From: Desulfobacteraceae bacterium
GTDB lineage: Bacteria; Desulfobacterota; Desulfobacteria; Desulfobacterales; Desulfosarcinaceae
NCBI GenBank assembly: GCA_027031325.1
Contig: JALVRI010000528.1
Coordinates: forward strand, 1 to 9,650
Reading direction: 5' to 3'
DNA length: 9,650 bases
Shown here: in pieces, positions 1 to 6,326 of the stretch
How positions within the stretch are numbered: position 1 is the first letter of the stretch
Layout of the letters: every line of letters begins with the position of its first letter
Notes under the pieces: model-generated
What the model saw: the letters and a program-made list of their open reading frames with translations, nothing else
Told to the model about the DNA's origin: nothing
Database searches by the model: none
Translations under genes and position numbers: made by a program

Positions 1-930
1 GTATTTGGGGACACAACCCCAGTTGCCGCGGGCAGAGGCATGGAAAGCCATCAGGTTCGAAAGCCTGATCTCTACCTTGGCCATGGTGAAACCAACCACC
101 GACAGGTTGGCACCAAAGGTCAGGAGACCGAAAGCCGTTGTCTGACCCGGGGCCGTGCCTGAAGTTTCAAAGATCTTCCACTGGGTCCGGCGGCGCCCCT
201 TTTCCTTGACAAAGGCCGAAACCGCTTTGCGCAGTTCCTTGAATGGCATCTGCTTGGAGTTGAATGTGGCATCGACATAGGGTGCGATCATTTCCAGCTT
301 GGCCGGATCGATGTCGATGGCAATCACCAGGGCTCCCTTGGCCTTGGCTATCTGGGCCCCGAAGCCGCCGACACCGCCGACGCCGATGAAAATTGCTGTA
401 TCCTCGGCGCTGAGACCGGAGTCAACCACCGCCTGGTAGGGGGTTGTGACCGCGTCGGCCACCACCGACAATTCTGCCAGGGAGATATCGGCCTTTCCGG
501 CCGGCTTGCCGTCGGCATCCAGGGGAACTTCGCACAGCTGGTTGGCCGGCACCAGGATGTGGCTGGCAAAGCCACCCTGGATGTCGTTGCCCGGCATTTT
601 CTGGGCCGCGCAAATGTTGCCCAGGTCCTGCTTGCAGACATCACAGTCCCCGCATGGCATCACCGCCGGGATGATGACCGCCTTGCCGAGCAGGTCTTCG
701 GCTCCCTGGCCGGCGGTCTGGACGATTCCGCTGATCTCATGGCCCAGGGTAAGCGGCGGTTGGGTCTTGGTGCGTACGCCGTCGTAGAAAAATCCCAGGT
801 CGGTATGGCAAACTCCGCAGCCGGCGACCTTGACCACAACCTGCCCCGGCCCGGCAGTAGGAATGTCGGCTTCTGTTTTTTGAAGTGGTTTGCCCGGTTC
901 CACCATTTGCCAGGATACCATTTTAGCCAT
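1..930 (-). CDS. had: 6-hydroxycyclohex-1-ene-1-carbonyl-CoA dehydrogenase (Had/BamQ), 3' end outside window
   Basis: A zinc-dependent medium-chain alcohol dehydrogenase. It would oxidise 6-hydroxycyclohex-1-ene-1-carbonyl-CoA to the 6-oxo compound, the substrate of Oah, in the cytoplasm. The 310 visible residues are open to the window edge; the family is about 360 aa, so roughly 50 C-terminal residues are missing. The catalytic zinc site is seen as C41-H42 (CGVCHTD) and H64-E65 (GHE). The structural zinc cluster is C93, C96, C99 and C107. The Rossmann motif GVGGVGGFG is at 183-191, and D206 at the end of the next strand (VIAID) indicates NAD+ rather than NADP+. The start is the ATG with an AAGGAG-type ribosome binding site just upstream; a nearby ATG in another frame opens only a shadow frame. 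It is the last visible gene of the leftward operon, 59 nt after dch. The general family is certain. The specific substrate rests on its place beside dch and oah. Confidence 0.88.
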   Translation of the reverse strand, partial: MAKMVSWQMVEPGKPLQKTEADIPTAGPGQVVVKVAGCGVCHTDLGFFYDGVRTKTQPPLTLGHEISGIVQTAGQGAEDLLGKAVIIPAVMPCGDCDVCKQDLGNICAAQKMPGNDIQGGFASHILVPANQLCEVPLDADGKPAGKADISLAELSVVADAVTTPYQAVVDSGLSAEDTAIFIGVGGVGGFGAQIAKAKGALVIAIDIDPAKLEMIAPYVDATFNSKQMPFKELRKAVSAFVKEKGRRRTQWKIFETSGTAPGQTTAFGLLTFGANLSVVGFTMAKVEIRLSNLMAFHASARGNWGCVPKY

Positions 931-989
931 GGTCCCATCTCCTTTTCGTGATACGGTTTGCATGCGTTATGAGCGCCGGCGGCCGCCTA

Positions 990-1760
990 TCAGCTGTTGG
1001 TCCAGACCGGCCGGCGTTTTTCTTCGAAACTCTTGATGCCTTCCAGGGTGTCGGCTGTTTTCATGAGGCGGTTGAGAAAAAGGTCGCTCACCTTTTCCAG
1101 GGCCTGGTCAAAAGGCAGGCCGAGGTTGTCCTTGACCGCCTGCTTGTTGAGCCGGATGATAAGAGGGCTGCAGACCTTGATTTCCTTGACCAGCTTTTCC
1201 AGGTAGCCGGAAAACTCGTCGGCAGGTGCCACGTGGTGCAGCAGGCCCAGCTCGCGTGCCTCTTGAGCCGTGTACCGTTTGCCGGTGGTACAGATTTCGA
1301 TCGCCTTGGCCGGCCCCACCAGTTGGGGCAGCCGGATGGCGGCATAAGGCGGAAAGAAGCCGAGCTTTATTTCCGGCTGGCCGAAAACCGCCTTCTCGGA
1401 AGCGACGATAATGTCACAGGCGATGGCAAGCTCCATGCCTCCTCCCAGGCAGGCCCCCTGAACGGCCGCGATAACCGGAACCCCGATCTTGTCGATTCGT
1501 TTGAAAATGCCGTTGAAGACGGTGATCATCTCATCGACCATTTCCGGCTTGTGGTCCGCCACCTCGACCCCGGCGCACCAGCTGGGGCCCTCAGCATCCA
1601 GCACCAGGCATTTGACGTCCTGGTCGGCGGCAACCCGGTCCAGGACACCGTTCAACTCGTTCATCATGTCGATATTGAGTACGTTGTGCTTGGGACGGTT
1701 CAGGGTGAGCCGGACCACCTGGTCTGTAAGATCGTAGTTGAAAAACTTCAATTCCGTCAT
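990..1760 (-). CDS. dch: Cyclohexa-1,5-diene-1-carbonyl-CoA hydratase (Dch/BamR)
   Basis: A crotonase-superfamily protein of 256 aa, the usual length for Dch. It would add water to cyclohexa-1,5-diene-1-carbonyl-CoA, the product of benzoyl-CoA reductase, giving 6-hydroxycyclohex-1-ene-1-carbonyl-CoA. The CoA-binding/oxyanion motif CAGVEV is at 62-67. The segment GACLGGGMEL (102-111) carries the first catalytic glutamate, E110. The segment QPEIKLGFFPP carries the second, E130. Both glutamates of classical enoyl-CoA hydratases are thus kept, which supports hydration rather than isomerisation or hydrolysis. The start ATG is preceded by GAAGGGAAA. It follows the OB-fold gene by 22 nt and precedes had, the next enzyme in the pathway. 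A generic enoyl-CoA hydratase is the alternative, but overall sequence character and neighbours favour Dch. Confidence 0.9.
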   Translation of the reverse strand: MTELKFFNYDLTDQVVRLTLNRPKHNVLNIDMMNELNGVLDRVAADQDVKCLVLDAEGPSWCAGVEVADHKPEMVDEMITVFNGIFKRIDKIGVPVIAAVQGACLGGGMELAIACDIIVASEKAVFGQPEIKLGFFPPYAAIRLPQLVGPAKAIEICTTGKRYTAQEARELGLLHHVAPADEFSGYLEKLVKEIKVCSPLIIRLNKQAVKDNLGLPFDQALEKVSDLFLNRLMKTADTLEGIKSFEEKRRPVWTNS

Positions 1761-1782
1761 GGCTGGTTTCCCTTCTTTTCAA

Positions 1783-2220
1783 TCAGGCTTTTTCGAAAAC
1801 GTAATTCAGTTGGCCGTTTGGCAGGCGATTGGCGCGGGTGGTCATTTCCATTCCCACACTAAGCTCGCCCTCATCGATTCCGTCGGCGATACGGCCAAAA
1901 ACCTTGTAGTCGCCGTAATCGACCACGGCGATGGTATAAGGTATGTCTTCCTTGAAACCGGCCGGGCCGAAGCTCAGGCGGCTGAAAGTGACCAGCTTGC
2001 CGTTTCCTTCCACCGGAAACCACTCCATTTCCGAGTTGAGGCACCGGCTGCAATCGGCCCGCGGTGGAAAGTAGCTTTTGCCGCAGTTCTTGCAGCGGGT
2101 TCCGGTCACCTTGCCTTCTTCAAGGTGGGTCACGAAGTCGTTTACCTTGGTTGTGGCGGTGAACCCCACCGTGCCGAACTTCTTGAAGCGGTCGTCAATA
2201 TCCTTTTTGGCTTTGCCCAT
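1783..2220 (-). CDS. DUF35-type zinc-ribbon/OB-fold protein, probable thiolase partner subunit
   Basis: A 145-aa cytoplasmic protein with an N-terminal helical stretch and a rubredoxin-like zinc ribbon: C43-x2-C46 and C57-x2-C60, in TRCKNCGKSYFPPR and DCSRC. A beta-rich OB-fold follows (about 65-145). This is the DUF35/acyl-CoA-associated OB-fold family. Such proteins are known to form complexes with SCP2-type thiolases; BbsA with BbsB in anaerobic toluene degradation is the closest functional parallel I know. Here it lies 47 nt downstream of such a thiolase in the same operon, so I infer it is the small subunit of that enzyme and may help hold acyl-CoA at its active site. All four zinc-ligand cysteines are present. 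The ribosome binding site GGGAGG is well placed before the ATG. It has no catalytic residues of its own that I can identify. Confidence 0.85.
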   Translation of the reverse strand: MGKAKKDIDDRFKKFGTVGFTATTKVNDFVTHLEEGKVTGTRCKNCGKSYFPPRADCSRCLNSEMEWFPVEGNGKLVTFSRLSFGPAGFKEDIPYTIAVVDYGDYKVFGRIADGIDEGELSVGMEMTTRANRLPNGQLNYVFEKA

Positions 2221-2243
2221 TGTTTCCTCCCAATACAGGCTTT

Positions 2244-2265
2244 ACCCGGCCAGGTGACACCGGGT
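2244..2265 (-). other. Intercistronic stem-loop between thiolase and OB-fold genes
   Basis: A perfect 6-bp inverted repeat (ACCCGG at 2244-2249, CCGGGT at 2260-2265) with a 10-nt loop starts 2 nt after the thiolase stop codon. No run of T follows it on the transcribed strand, so it does not look like a terminator. It could protect mRNA ends or tune the ratio of thiolase to OB-fold protein; either role is a guess. Confidence 0.3.
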
Positions 2266-2267
2266 GA

Positions 2268-3434
2268 TCAGATCCCCAGAATGGTGACGTTGCCGTAGAG
2301 TCCGACACCGCCGATGTTGTGCACCAGCCCGATCCGGGGGTTTTTGACCTGGATCTGGCCGGCTTCGCCTCTTAGCTGGAGCACTATGGTCCTGATCTGG
2401 GATCCACCGGTGGCCCCTATGGGGTGCCCCTTGGAAAGCAGGCCTCCGTCGATGTTGACCGGGATTTCACCATCTTGGTAGGTGGCCTTGGCCCGGATCA
2501 ACTCCTTGCCCTGGCCGCGCTCGGCAAATCCCAGGTCTTCGTATGCCATCATTTCGGCAATGGTGAAACAGTCATGCACTTCGGCGACATCGATGTCCTT
2601 GGGACCCACGCCGGCCATCCGGTAGGCCTGGTCGGCGGCCCGGCGGGCCACGTCCAGGCCGTTGAAAACATCCCGGCCGGCCAGGTTGACCGGGGCGCTG
2701 GCCGCCCCCAGTCCCAGGATCCAGACCGGCTTGTCGCAGACCGCCTTGGCTTTTTCGGCGCTGGCCACGATAATGCACGAACTGCCGTCGGCATTGGCGC
2801 AGCAATCACCCACCCGCAGGGGGCTTGCAACCGGGTTGGACATCATGTTTTCCGGGTCGTTGAACATGTCGGCGGTTACCGGCTTGCGGTAGACCGCCCG
2901 GTCGTTGAGCTGGCCGTAGGTTGCCGCCTTGACCCGAATGGCCGCCAGGTCTTCCAGGCTGGTGCCGTAGGCTTCCATGTGTCCCCGGGCATACATGGCG
3001 TAGTAGGCCGGCATCATGGTTCCGAAGGGACTTTCCCACTGGATGTCAGCCCCGCGGCCCATCCTCTCCTGGGATTCGGCCGAAGAGATTTCCGACATCT
3101 TCTGGAAGCCGATCACCGCCACGGTCTCGTGCAGTCCCGAGGCTACCAGGCTGTATGCCAGCCTCAGCCCGGTGCTGCTGGATGAACACAGGGTCTCAAC
3201 GTAAAAAGTGGGGCCGGGATTGAGGCCCAGGTACTCGGCGAAAACACCCGCCGGGGATCTTTGCTTGTCGTATTCCGGTGCCGAGCAGACTACCGAGGCG
3301 TCTATCTGATCGGATGTCAGGCCGGCGTCTTTCATGGCCTCCTTGAAACCTTCAAAGGCCAACTCGCGGATCGAACCGGGGTAGCTGCGGACGAAAGTAC
3401 TCTGTCCGACGCCGATTATGGCTGCTTTTTTCAT
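2268..3434 (-). CDS. SCP2-type thiolase, probable 3-oxopimeloyl-CoA thiolase
   Basis: A 388-aa thiolase of the SCP2/lipid-transfer type. The nucleophilic cysteine is C83 in ETLCSSSSTG. Other active-site motifs are HDCF (288-291), GHPIGATG (336-343) and HNIGG (372-376). The last replaces the CxG cysteine motif of ordinary biosynthetic and degradative thiolases, as expected for the SCP2 type. The gene sits between the SDR dehydrogenase and the OB-fold protein in the ring-cleavage operon. I infer that it cleaves 3-oxopimeloyl-CoA with CoA to glutaryl-CoA and acetyl-CoA, together with the OB-fold protein. The BbsB subunit of benzoylsuccinyl-CoA thiolase is the nearest known type, but no toluene genes (benzylsuccinate synthase) are in view. 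AAGGAAG precedes the ATG. The fold and catalytic class are certain; the substrate is inferred. Confidence 0.88.
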   Translation of the reverse strand: MKKAAIIGVGQSTFVRSYPGSIRELAFEGFKEAMKDAGLTSDQIDASVVCSAPEYDKQRSPAGVFAEYLGLNPGPTFYVETLCSSSSTGLRLAYSLVASGLHETVAVIGFQKMSEISSAESQERMGRGADIQWESPFGTMMPAYYAMYARGHMEAYGTSLEDLAAIRVKAATYGQLNDRAVYRKPVTADMFNDPENMMSNPVASPLRVGDCCANADGSSCIIVASAEKAKAVCDKPVWILGLGAASAPVNLAGRDVFNGLDVARRAADQAYRMAGVGPKDIDVAEVHDCFTIAEMMAYEDLGFAERGQGKELIRAKATYQDGEIPVNIDGGLLSKGHPIGATGGSQIRTIVLQLRGEAGQIQVKNPRIGLVHNIGGVGLYGNVTILGI

Positions 3435-3455
3435 CGTTTCACTTCCTTGTTGCCG

Positions 3456-4205
3456 TCAAATATACTGGCCGCCGTCGACCTTGATGACTTCACCGGTGAT
3501 GTGCCTGGCCTTGTCCGATGCCAGGAAAGCGATCACGTTGGCCAGGTCTTCCGGTTGGCCTATCCGTTTGAGGACCATTTCACCCATGGCCATGTCGATT
3601 ATCTTGTCGCGGGCATCCGATTGGCGCAGCATGGCGGTTTCGATCAACCCCGGGGCGACGGCGTTCACGTTCACGTTGAAGGCCCCCAATTCCTTGGCCA
3701 GGGCCTTGGTATAGCCGATGATGCCGGCCTTGGAGGCCGAGTAGTTGGTCTGTCCGAACTTGCCCCGCAGGCCGTTGATGGAAGTTACGTTGATGATCTT
3801 GCCGTAGGCCTGATCCTTGAAATGGGGTGCGGTGTGCCTGACGAAGTTGAAGTACCCCTTGAGGTTGACCTCGATCACCCGGTCCCACTGCTCCTCGGAC
3901 ATCTTCCAGCTGACCCCGTCCCAGTTCATCCCGGCGTTGTTGACCAGGATGTCTATCCGGCCGAAAGCCTCCAGGGCGGCCTTCACCACGGCCTCGGCTT
4001 CCTGGAACGAGGAGATGTCGCACTTTACGCAGACGGACTTGCGGCCCATGGCGACGATTTCGTCCCGTACTTGCTCGGCTTCCTTTTGGTGGCTGCGGTA
4101 AGTCAGACAGACGTTGGCCCCCTCGCGGGCCAGCTCGAGGGATGTAGCCGTCCCGATACCCTGGGAGCCACCGGTAACTATCGCGTTTTTGCCTTCAAGC
4201 AGCAT
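3456..4205 (-). CDS. Short-chain dehydrogenase/reductase, probable 3-hydroxypimeloyl-CoA dehydrogenase
   Basis: A classical FabG-like SDR of 249 aa. The cofactor motif TGGSQGIG is at 11-18 and NNAG at 89-92. The catalytic tetrad is N114, S142, Y155 and K159 (YSASK). I start it at the ATG at 4205, not at the upstream in-frame ATG (4262): AAGGAGG (4210-4216) lies 4 nt before it, the protein then begins directly with beta-strand 1, and the longer form would overlap the end of oah. In an operon for ring opening it would oxidise the 3-hydroxyl of 3-hydroxypimeloyl-CoA to the 3-oxo compound, feeding the thiolase encoded 21 nt downstream. The end of beta-strand 2 reads TYRS, with R37 and no acidic residue, more typical of NADP(H) enzymes. 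An alternative is a 3-oxoacyl-ACP reductase recruited from fatty acid synthesis. Confidence 0.87.
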   Translation of the reverse strand: MLLEGKNAIVTGGSQGIGTATSLELAREGANVCLTYRSHQKEAEQVRDEIVAMGRKSVCVKCDISSFQEAEAVVKAALEAFGRIDILVNNAGMNWDGVSWKMSEEQWDRVIEVNLKGYFNFVRHTAPHFKDQAYGKIINVTSINGLRGKFGQTNYSASKAGIIGYTKALAKELGAFNVNVNAVAPGLIETAMLRQSDARDKIIDMAMGEMVLKRIGQPEDLANVIAFLASDKARHITGEVIKVDGGQYI

Positions 4206-4209
4206 TCTG

Positions 4210-4216
4210 CCTCCTT
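4210..4216 (-). promoter_or_regulatory. Ribosome binding site deciding the SDR start
   Basis: AAGGAGG on the minus strand, 4 nt before the ATG at 4205 and inside the 16-nt gap after the oah stop codon. It argues against the longer in-frame start at 4262, which would overlap oah. Confidence 0.75.
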
Positions 4217-4221
4217 GGTGA

Positions 4222-5355
4222 CTACTTTTGCGGTTTGGCCAGTACTGAGGCCATGAACTCATCGTCGAAAGGACTGGATGCGGCCATCTGTCGCCTGAAC
4301 TCGATGAAATCGATGGTATCCTTGCCGGTTATCTTCTTAGTGTTGAAGGCGTTGAAGCCGAGGAAGGCCTCACCGTTCATGTTGGCCGCCAGCCAGTGAC
4401 GATTGATTATCTTGGCCTGGTCCCAGAAGAATTTTTTCTTCATCCGCACGCCGTCGATGCTCTTGATCAGGCAGCCGGGGAAGAGGTTGGTGAAAGTCCA
4501 GAGAACCTTTTCGACTTCCTTGTCCAGAAGGGTGAAATCGGTGGGTGTGTCCTTGATGACCTGGCGGGCTTGCTTGGCCTCTTCGCCGCTTTTGAACTCG
4601 CCGTAGACTATTTCGCCGTCGGCCACGTAAGTGTCGGTATGTACCAGGGGATTGCGGATCCACTTGTCACCGTCCCTGAGCACCGGGACACACTTGGATA
4701 TCAGTCCGAGCCGGTGCATCTTGTAGGCACTCCACATTTCGCAGGAGACGCAGTTCCACATGGCAAGCTCCATGGGCAGCATCCAGGGCAGAAAATCGGT
4801 GCTGCCCCCGTCGGGGGCCGAACCGTGTTTGGGACCGGCCTGGCCGAAAATCGCCAGGTCGCTGGCCAGGGTGAGGTCGCATGCCATGCCGATTTCCTGG
4901 CCGCCCGCCACCCGCATGCCGTTTACACGGCAAATGGTCGGTTTCTTACAGTTGAGGATCGAATCGACCATCCCGTTGAAAAGGTCCATGTAGATCCCGT
5001 ACTCGTTGGGGCGCTTGGAGTAGTACTCGGCGTATTCCTTGGTGTTGCCGCCGGTGCAAAAGGCCTTGTCACCGACGGCGGTGAAAATGGCGGCCACCAC
5101 CGAGTTGTCCGCCGATGCCCGCTGGAAGCCGGCGATTACGCCTTTTACCATCTCGGTTGTGTAACTGTTGTACTGCCTGGGATTGTTGAGGATGATCCAG
5201 GCCGAGTAAATGCCGTCCACGGGATTTCCGCCGGGGTCGACGATCGGTTTCTTTTCAAAAATGACGCCGGGCGCTTCGGTGGAGAAGTGTTCTTCCCCCC
5301 AAAGATAATGATCCTTGCGGCCGGATTCTCTGGGCAGCCAACTCAGGTCACGCAT
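4222..5355 (-). CDS. oah: 6-oxocyclohex-1-ene-1-carbonyl-CoA hydrolase (Oah/BamA)
   Basis: The ring-opening hydrolase of anaerobic benzoyl-CoA degradation, 377 aa, the usual size for the family and longer than ordinary crotonases. It adds water twice to 6-oxocyclohex-1-ene-1-carbonyl-CoA and cleaves the ring C-C bond to 3-hydroxypimeloyl-CoA. The signature FCTGGNTKEYAEYY lies at 99-112; this stretch is typical of BamA, a widely used marker gene for anaerobic aromatic degraders. The crotonase oxyanion and catalytic region GMRVAGGQEIGMACDL is at 146-161, followed by GQAGPKHGSAPDGGSTDF (171-188). AAGGAGG (5363-5369) lies 7 nt before the ATG. It is the first gene of the leftward operon, behind a strong promoter-like sequence with a leader of about 95 nt. 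Among the entries here this is one of the surest names. Confidence 0.96.
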   Translation of the reverse strand: MRDLSWLPRESGRKDHYLWGEEHFSTEAPGVIFEKKPIVDPGGNPVDGIYSAWIILNNPRQYNSYTTEMVKGVIAGFQRASADNSVVAAIFTAVGDKAFCTGGNTKEYAEYYSKRPNEYGIYMDLFNGMVDSILNCKKPTICRVNGMRVAGGQEIGMACDLTLASDLAIFGQAGPKHGSAPDGGSTDFLPWMLPMELAMWNCVSCEMWSAYKMHRLGLISKCVPVLRDGDKWIRNPLVHTDTYVADGEIVYGEFKSGEEAKQARQVIKDTPTDFTLLDKEVEKVLWTFTNLFPGCLIKSIDGVRMKKKFFWDQAKIINRHWLAANMNGEAFLGFNAFNTKKITGKDTIDFIEFRRQMAASSPFDDEFMASVLAKPQK

Positions 5356-5450
5356 TAGATATCCTCCTTGAATTTGATGGTTTTTCCAGGCGGGAAATGC
5401 ATAAAAAATTATTTACTAAAGAAAATTCATTTGATAAAAAAAGGTCACAT

Positions 5451-5470
5451 GTTAGCTATATATTAGCTAC
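5451..5470. promoter_or_regulatory. Operator-like inverted repeat at the oah-operon promoter
   Basis: Two TAGCTA blocks (5453-5458 and 5464-5469) flank a 5-nt TATAT spacer. This gives a 17-bp palindrome centred on the leftward -10 hexamer. The flanks extend the two sides to GTTAGCTATAT and ATATTAGCTAC. The 9-mer TAGCTATAT recurs in the palindrome at the bamB promoter (7599-7621). Read as direct repeats, TTAGCTA recurs with an 11-bp period, about one helical turn. A dimeric repressor binding here would block both this promoter and access to the divergent acetyltransferase gene. The regulator is not in the window. Confidence 0.5.
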
Positions 5471-5485
5471 ACCTTGGCCAGTCAA
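5457..5485 (-). promoter_or_regulatory. Sigma70-type promoter for the oah-to-had operon
   Basis: On the minus strand, TTGACT (5485-5480) is separated by exactly 17 nt from TATATA (5462-5457). Transcription would start near 5450, leaving a leader of about 95 nt, very AT-rich, before the oah ATG. The -10 lies inside the TAGCTA inverted repeat, as expected for a repressible promoter. On the opposite strand I see no equally good -35/-10 pair for the divergent acetyltransferase gene. Confidence 0.6.
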
Positions 5486-5521
5486 GAAAAAAATAGCGCC
5501 GCTGCAAGCCGTGGCAAAGAC

Positions 5522-5528
5522 AAGGAGG
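5522..5528 (+). promoter_or_regulatory. Ribosome binding site deciding the GNAT start (GTG 5537)
   Basis: AAGGAGG followed by an 8-nt gap to an in-frame GTG. The longer in-frame TTG start at 5474 has no visible ribosome binding site and overlaps the -35 of the divergent promoter, so the GTG is preferred. Confidence 0.7.
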
Positions 5529-5536
5529 AGAAGGCG

Positions 5537-6091
5537 GTGAGATACCCAAAGGAATGCGTGCTCAAGGATTGCAACGAAGCCGTCCTCAGGCCGTTGGGGC
5601 CGGAAGACCGCGAATTATTGGCCGAATTCTACTCCCATATTCCGGTGGAAGACAGGTGGTGCATGCGTTACGATGCCACCAAGCCGGATGTTCTCGAGCG
5701 CTGGTTCAAGGCCATGCAGGATGGATTCGTGGATTCGATCGTGGCCCTCTGCGAAGACCGTATCATCGGCCATGGCAGTCTCCATTTCCGGACCTTCGGT
5801 GTCACCCAGCACGTGGGCCGTTTCCGTATCGTGGTGCTGCCCGAGTTCAGGATGAAACGTCTGGGTACCTGGCTGTTGCTGGACCTGATTCAGCTCGCCA
5901 TGGACAAGGGGCTCGAAAAGCTGCGCTGTGACCTGGTGGTGGGCATCGAGGATGCCGCCATAGACGCCGTTTACAAGTTCGATTTCATCAAAGCCGCCGT
6001 CTTGAAAGACTATGTGAAAGATGTCGAGGGCAATCACCATGACATGGTGATAATGATCAAGCACCTCCACAAGGGATGGAGCGATTTTTGA
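5537..6091 (+). CDS. GNAT-family N-acetyltransferase, substrate unknown
   Basis: A 184-aa single-domain GNAT protein, cytoplasmic, with no signal or membrane segment. The start is a GTG behind AAGGAGG. The N-terminal part (VLRPLGPEDRELLAEFY) is the usual beta1-alpha1 opening. The acetyl-CoA pyrophosphate-binding motif A is seen as VVLPEFRMKRLGTWLL (about 99-114), an R-x-x-x-x-G variant of the Q/R-x-x-G-x-G/A loop. A short C-terminal strand region (HHDMVIMIKHL) closes the fold. It is encoded divergently from the oah operon, next to the shared operator-like repeat. The likely role is acetylation or another acylation of a protein lysine, perhaps of pathway enzymes; protein acetyltransferases are known to inactivate acyl-CoA ligases, including benzoyl-CoA ligase in Rhodopseudomonas palustris. 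Acting on a small molecule is equally possible. The fold is clear; the function is inference. Confidence 0.82.
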   Translation: MRYPKECVLKDCNEAVLRPLGPEDRELLAEFYSHIPVEDRWCMRYDATKPDVLERWFKAMQDGFVDSIVALCEDRIIGHGSLHFRTFGVTQHVGRFRIVVLPEFRMKRLGTWLLLDLIQLAMDKGLEKLRCDLVVGIEDAAIDAVYKFDFIKAAVLKDYVKDVEGNHHDMVIMIKHLHKGWSDF

Positions 6092-6206
6092 TCCGGTACC
6101 TCTTGCCTGCCTTCCAACATACTTGAAATCCGGCTCGCTTGGCAAGCCCTACTCTCAACTGAGCTGTATGGAAATGTCACTGGACCCCGGATGTCGGCCG
6201 GGATTA

Positions 6207-6235
6207 TTGCCAGGCAGTAGAAAATTCTCTATTAA
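6207..6235 (+). promoter_or_regulatory. Sigma70-type promoter for the AcuA-like gene
   Basis: TTGCCA (6207-6212), a 17-nt spacer and TATTAA (6230-6235) lie in the 235-nt gap between the two acetyltransferase genes. Transcription would begin near 6242, about 85 nt before the preferred ATG. The gap otherwise holds no gene I can support. The reading frame stays open upstream to 6123, but that stretch looks non-coding. Confidence 0.45.
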
Positions 6236-6326
6236 TAAGGTAATGTTCGGGGCGCAAAGGCCGGTTGAGTTGCAAGGAGCCCGGGGGCCGGCTGAAATAC
6301 CACTTGAAGGGTTGATACCTCATTCG

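Noticed and set aside
948..1862. Plus-strand open frame of 304 codons opposite dch and the end of the OB-fold gene
   Set aside because: It crosses two real genes and their gap in antisense, and its translation shows no recognisable motif.
2424..3185. Plus-strand open frame of 253 codons opposite the thiolase
   Set aside because: Low-complexity antisense translation of a well-supported thiolase gene.
3261..4256. Plus-strand open frame of 331 codons opposite the thiolase start and SDR
   Set aside because: Antisense shadow of two genes with clear catalytic motifs; no protein family features.
4396..5358. Plus-strand open frame of 320 codons opposite oah
   Set aside because: Antisense shadow of oah, which has the BamA signature and a strong ribosome binding site.
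5615..6145. Minus-strand open frame opposite the first acetyltransferase
   Set aside because: Antisense shadow without a ribosome binding site or known motif; the plus-strand frame has a clear GNAT motif.
6111..6150. GCTTGGCAAGC inverted repeat after the first acetyltransferase gene as a terminator
   Set aside because: The stem has almost no loop and is not followed by a run of T.
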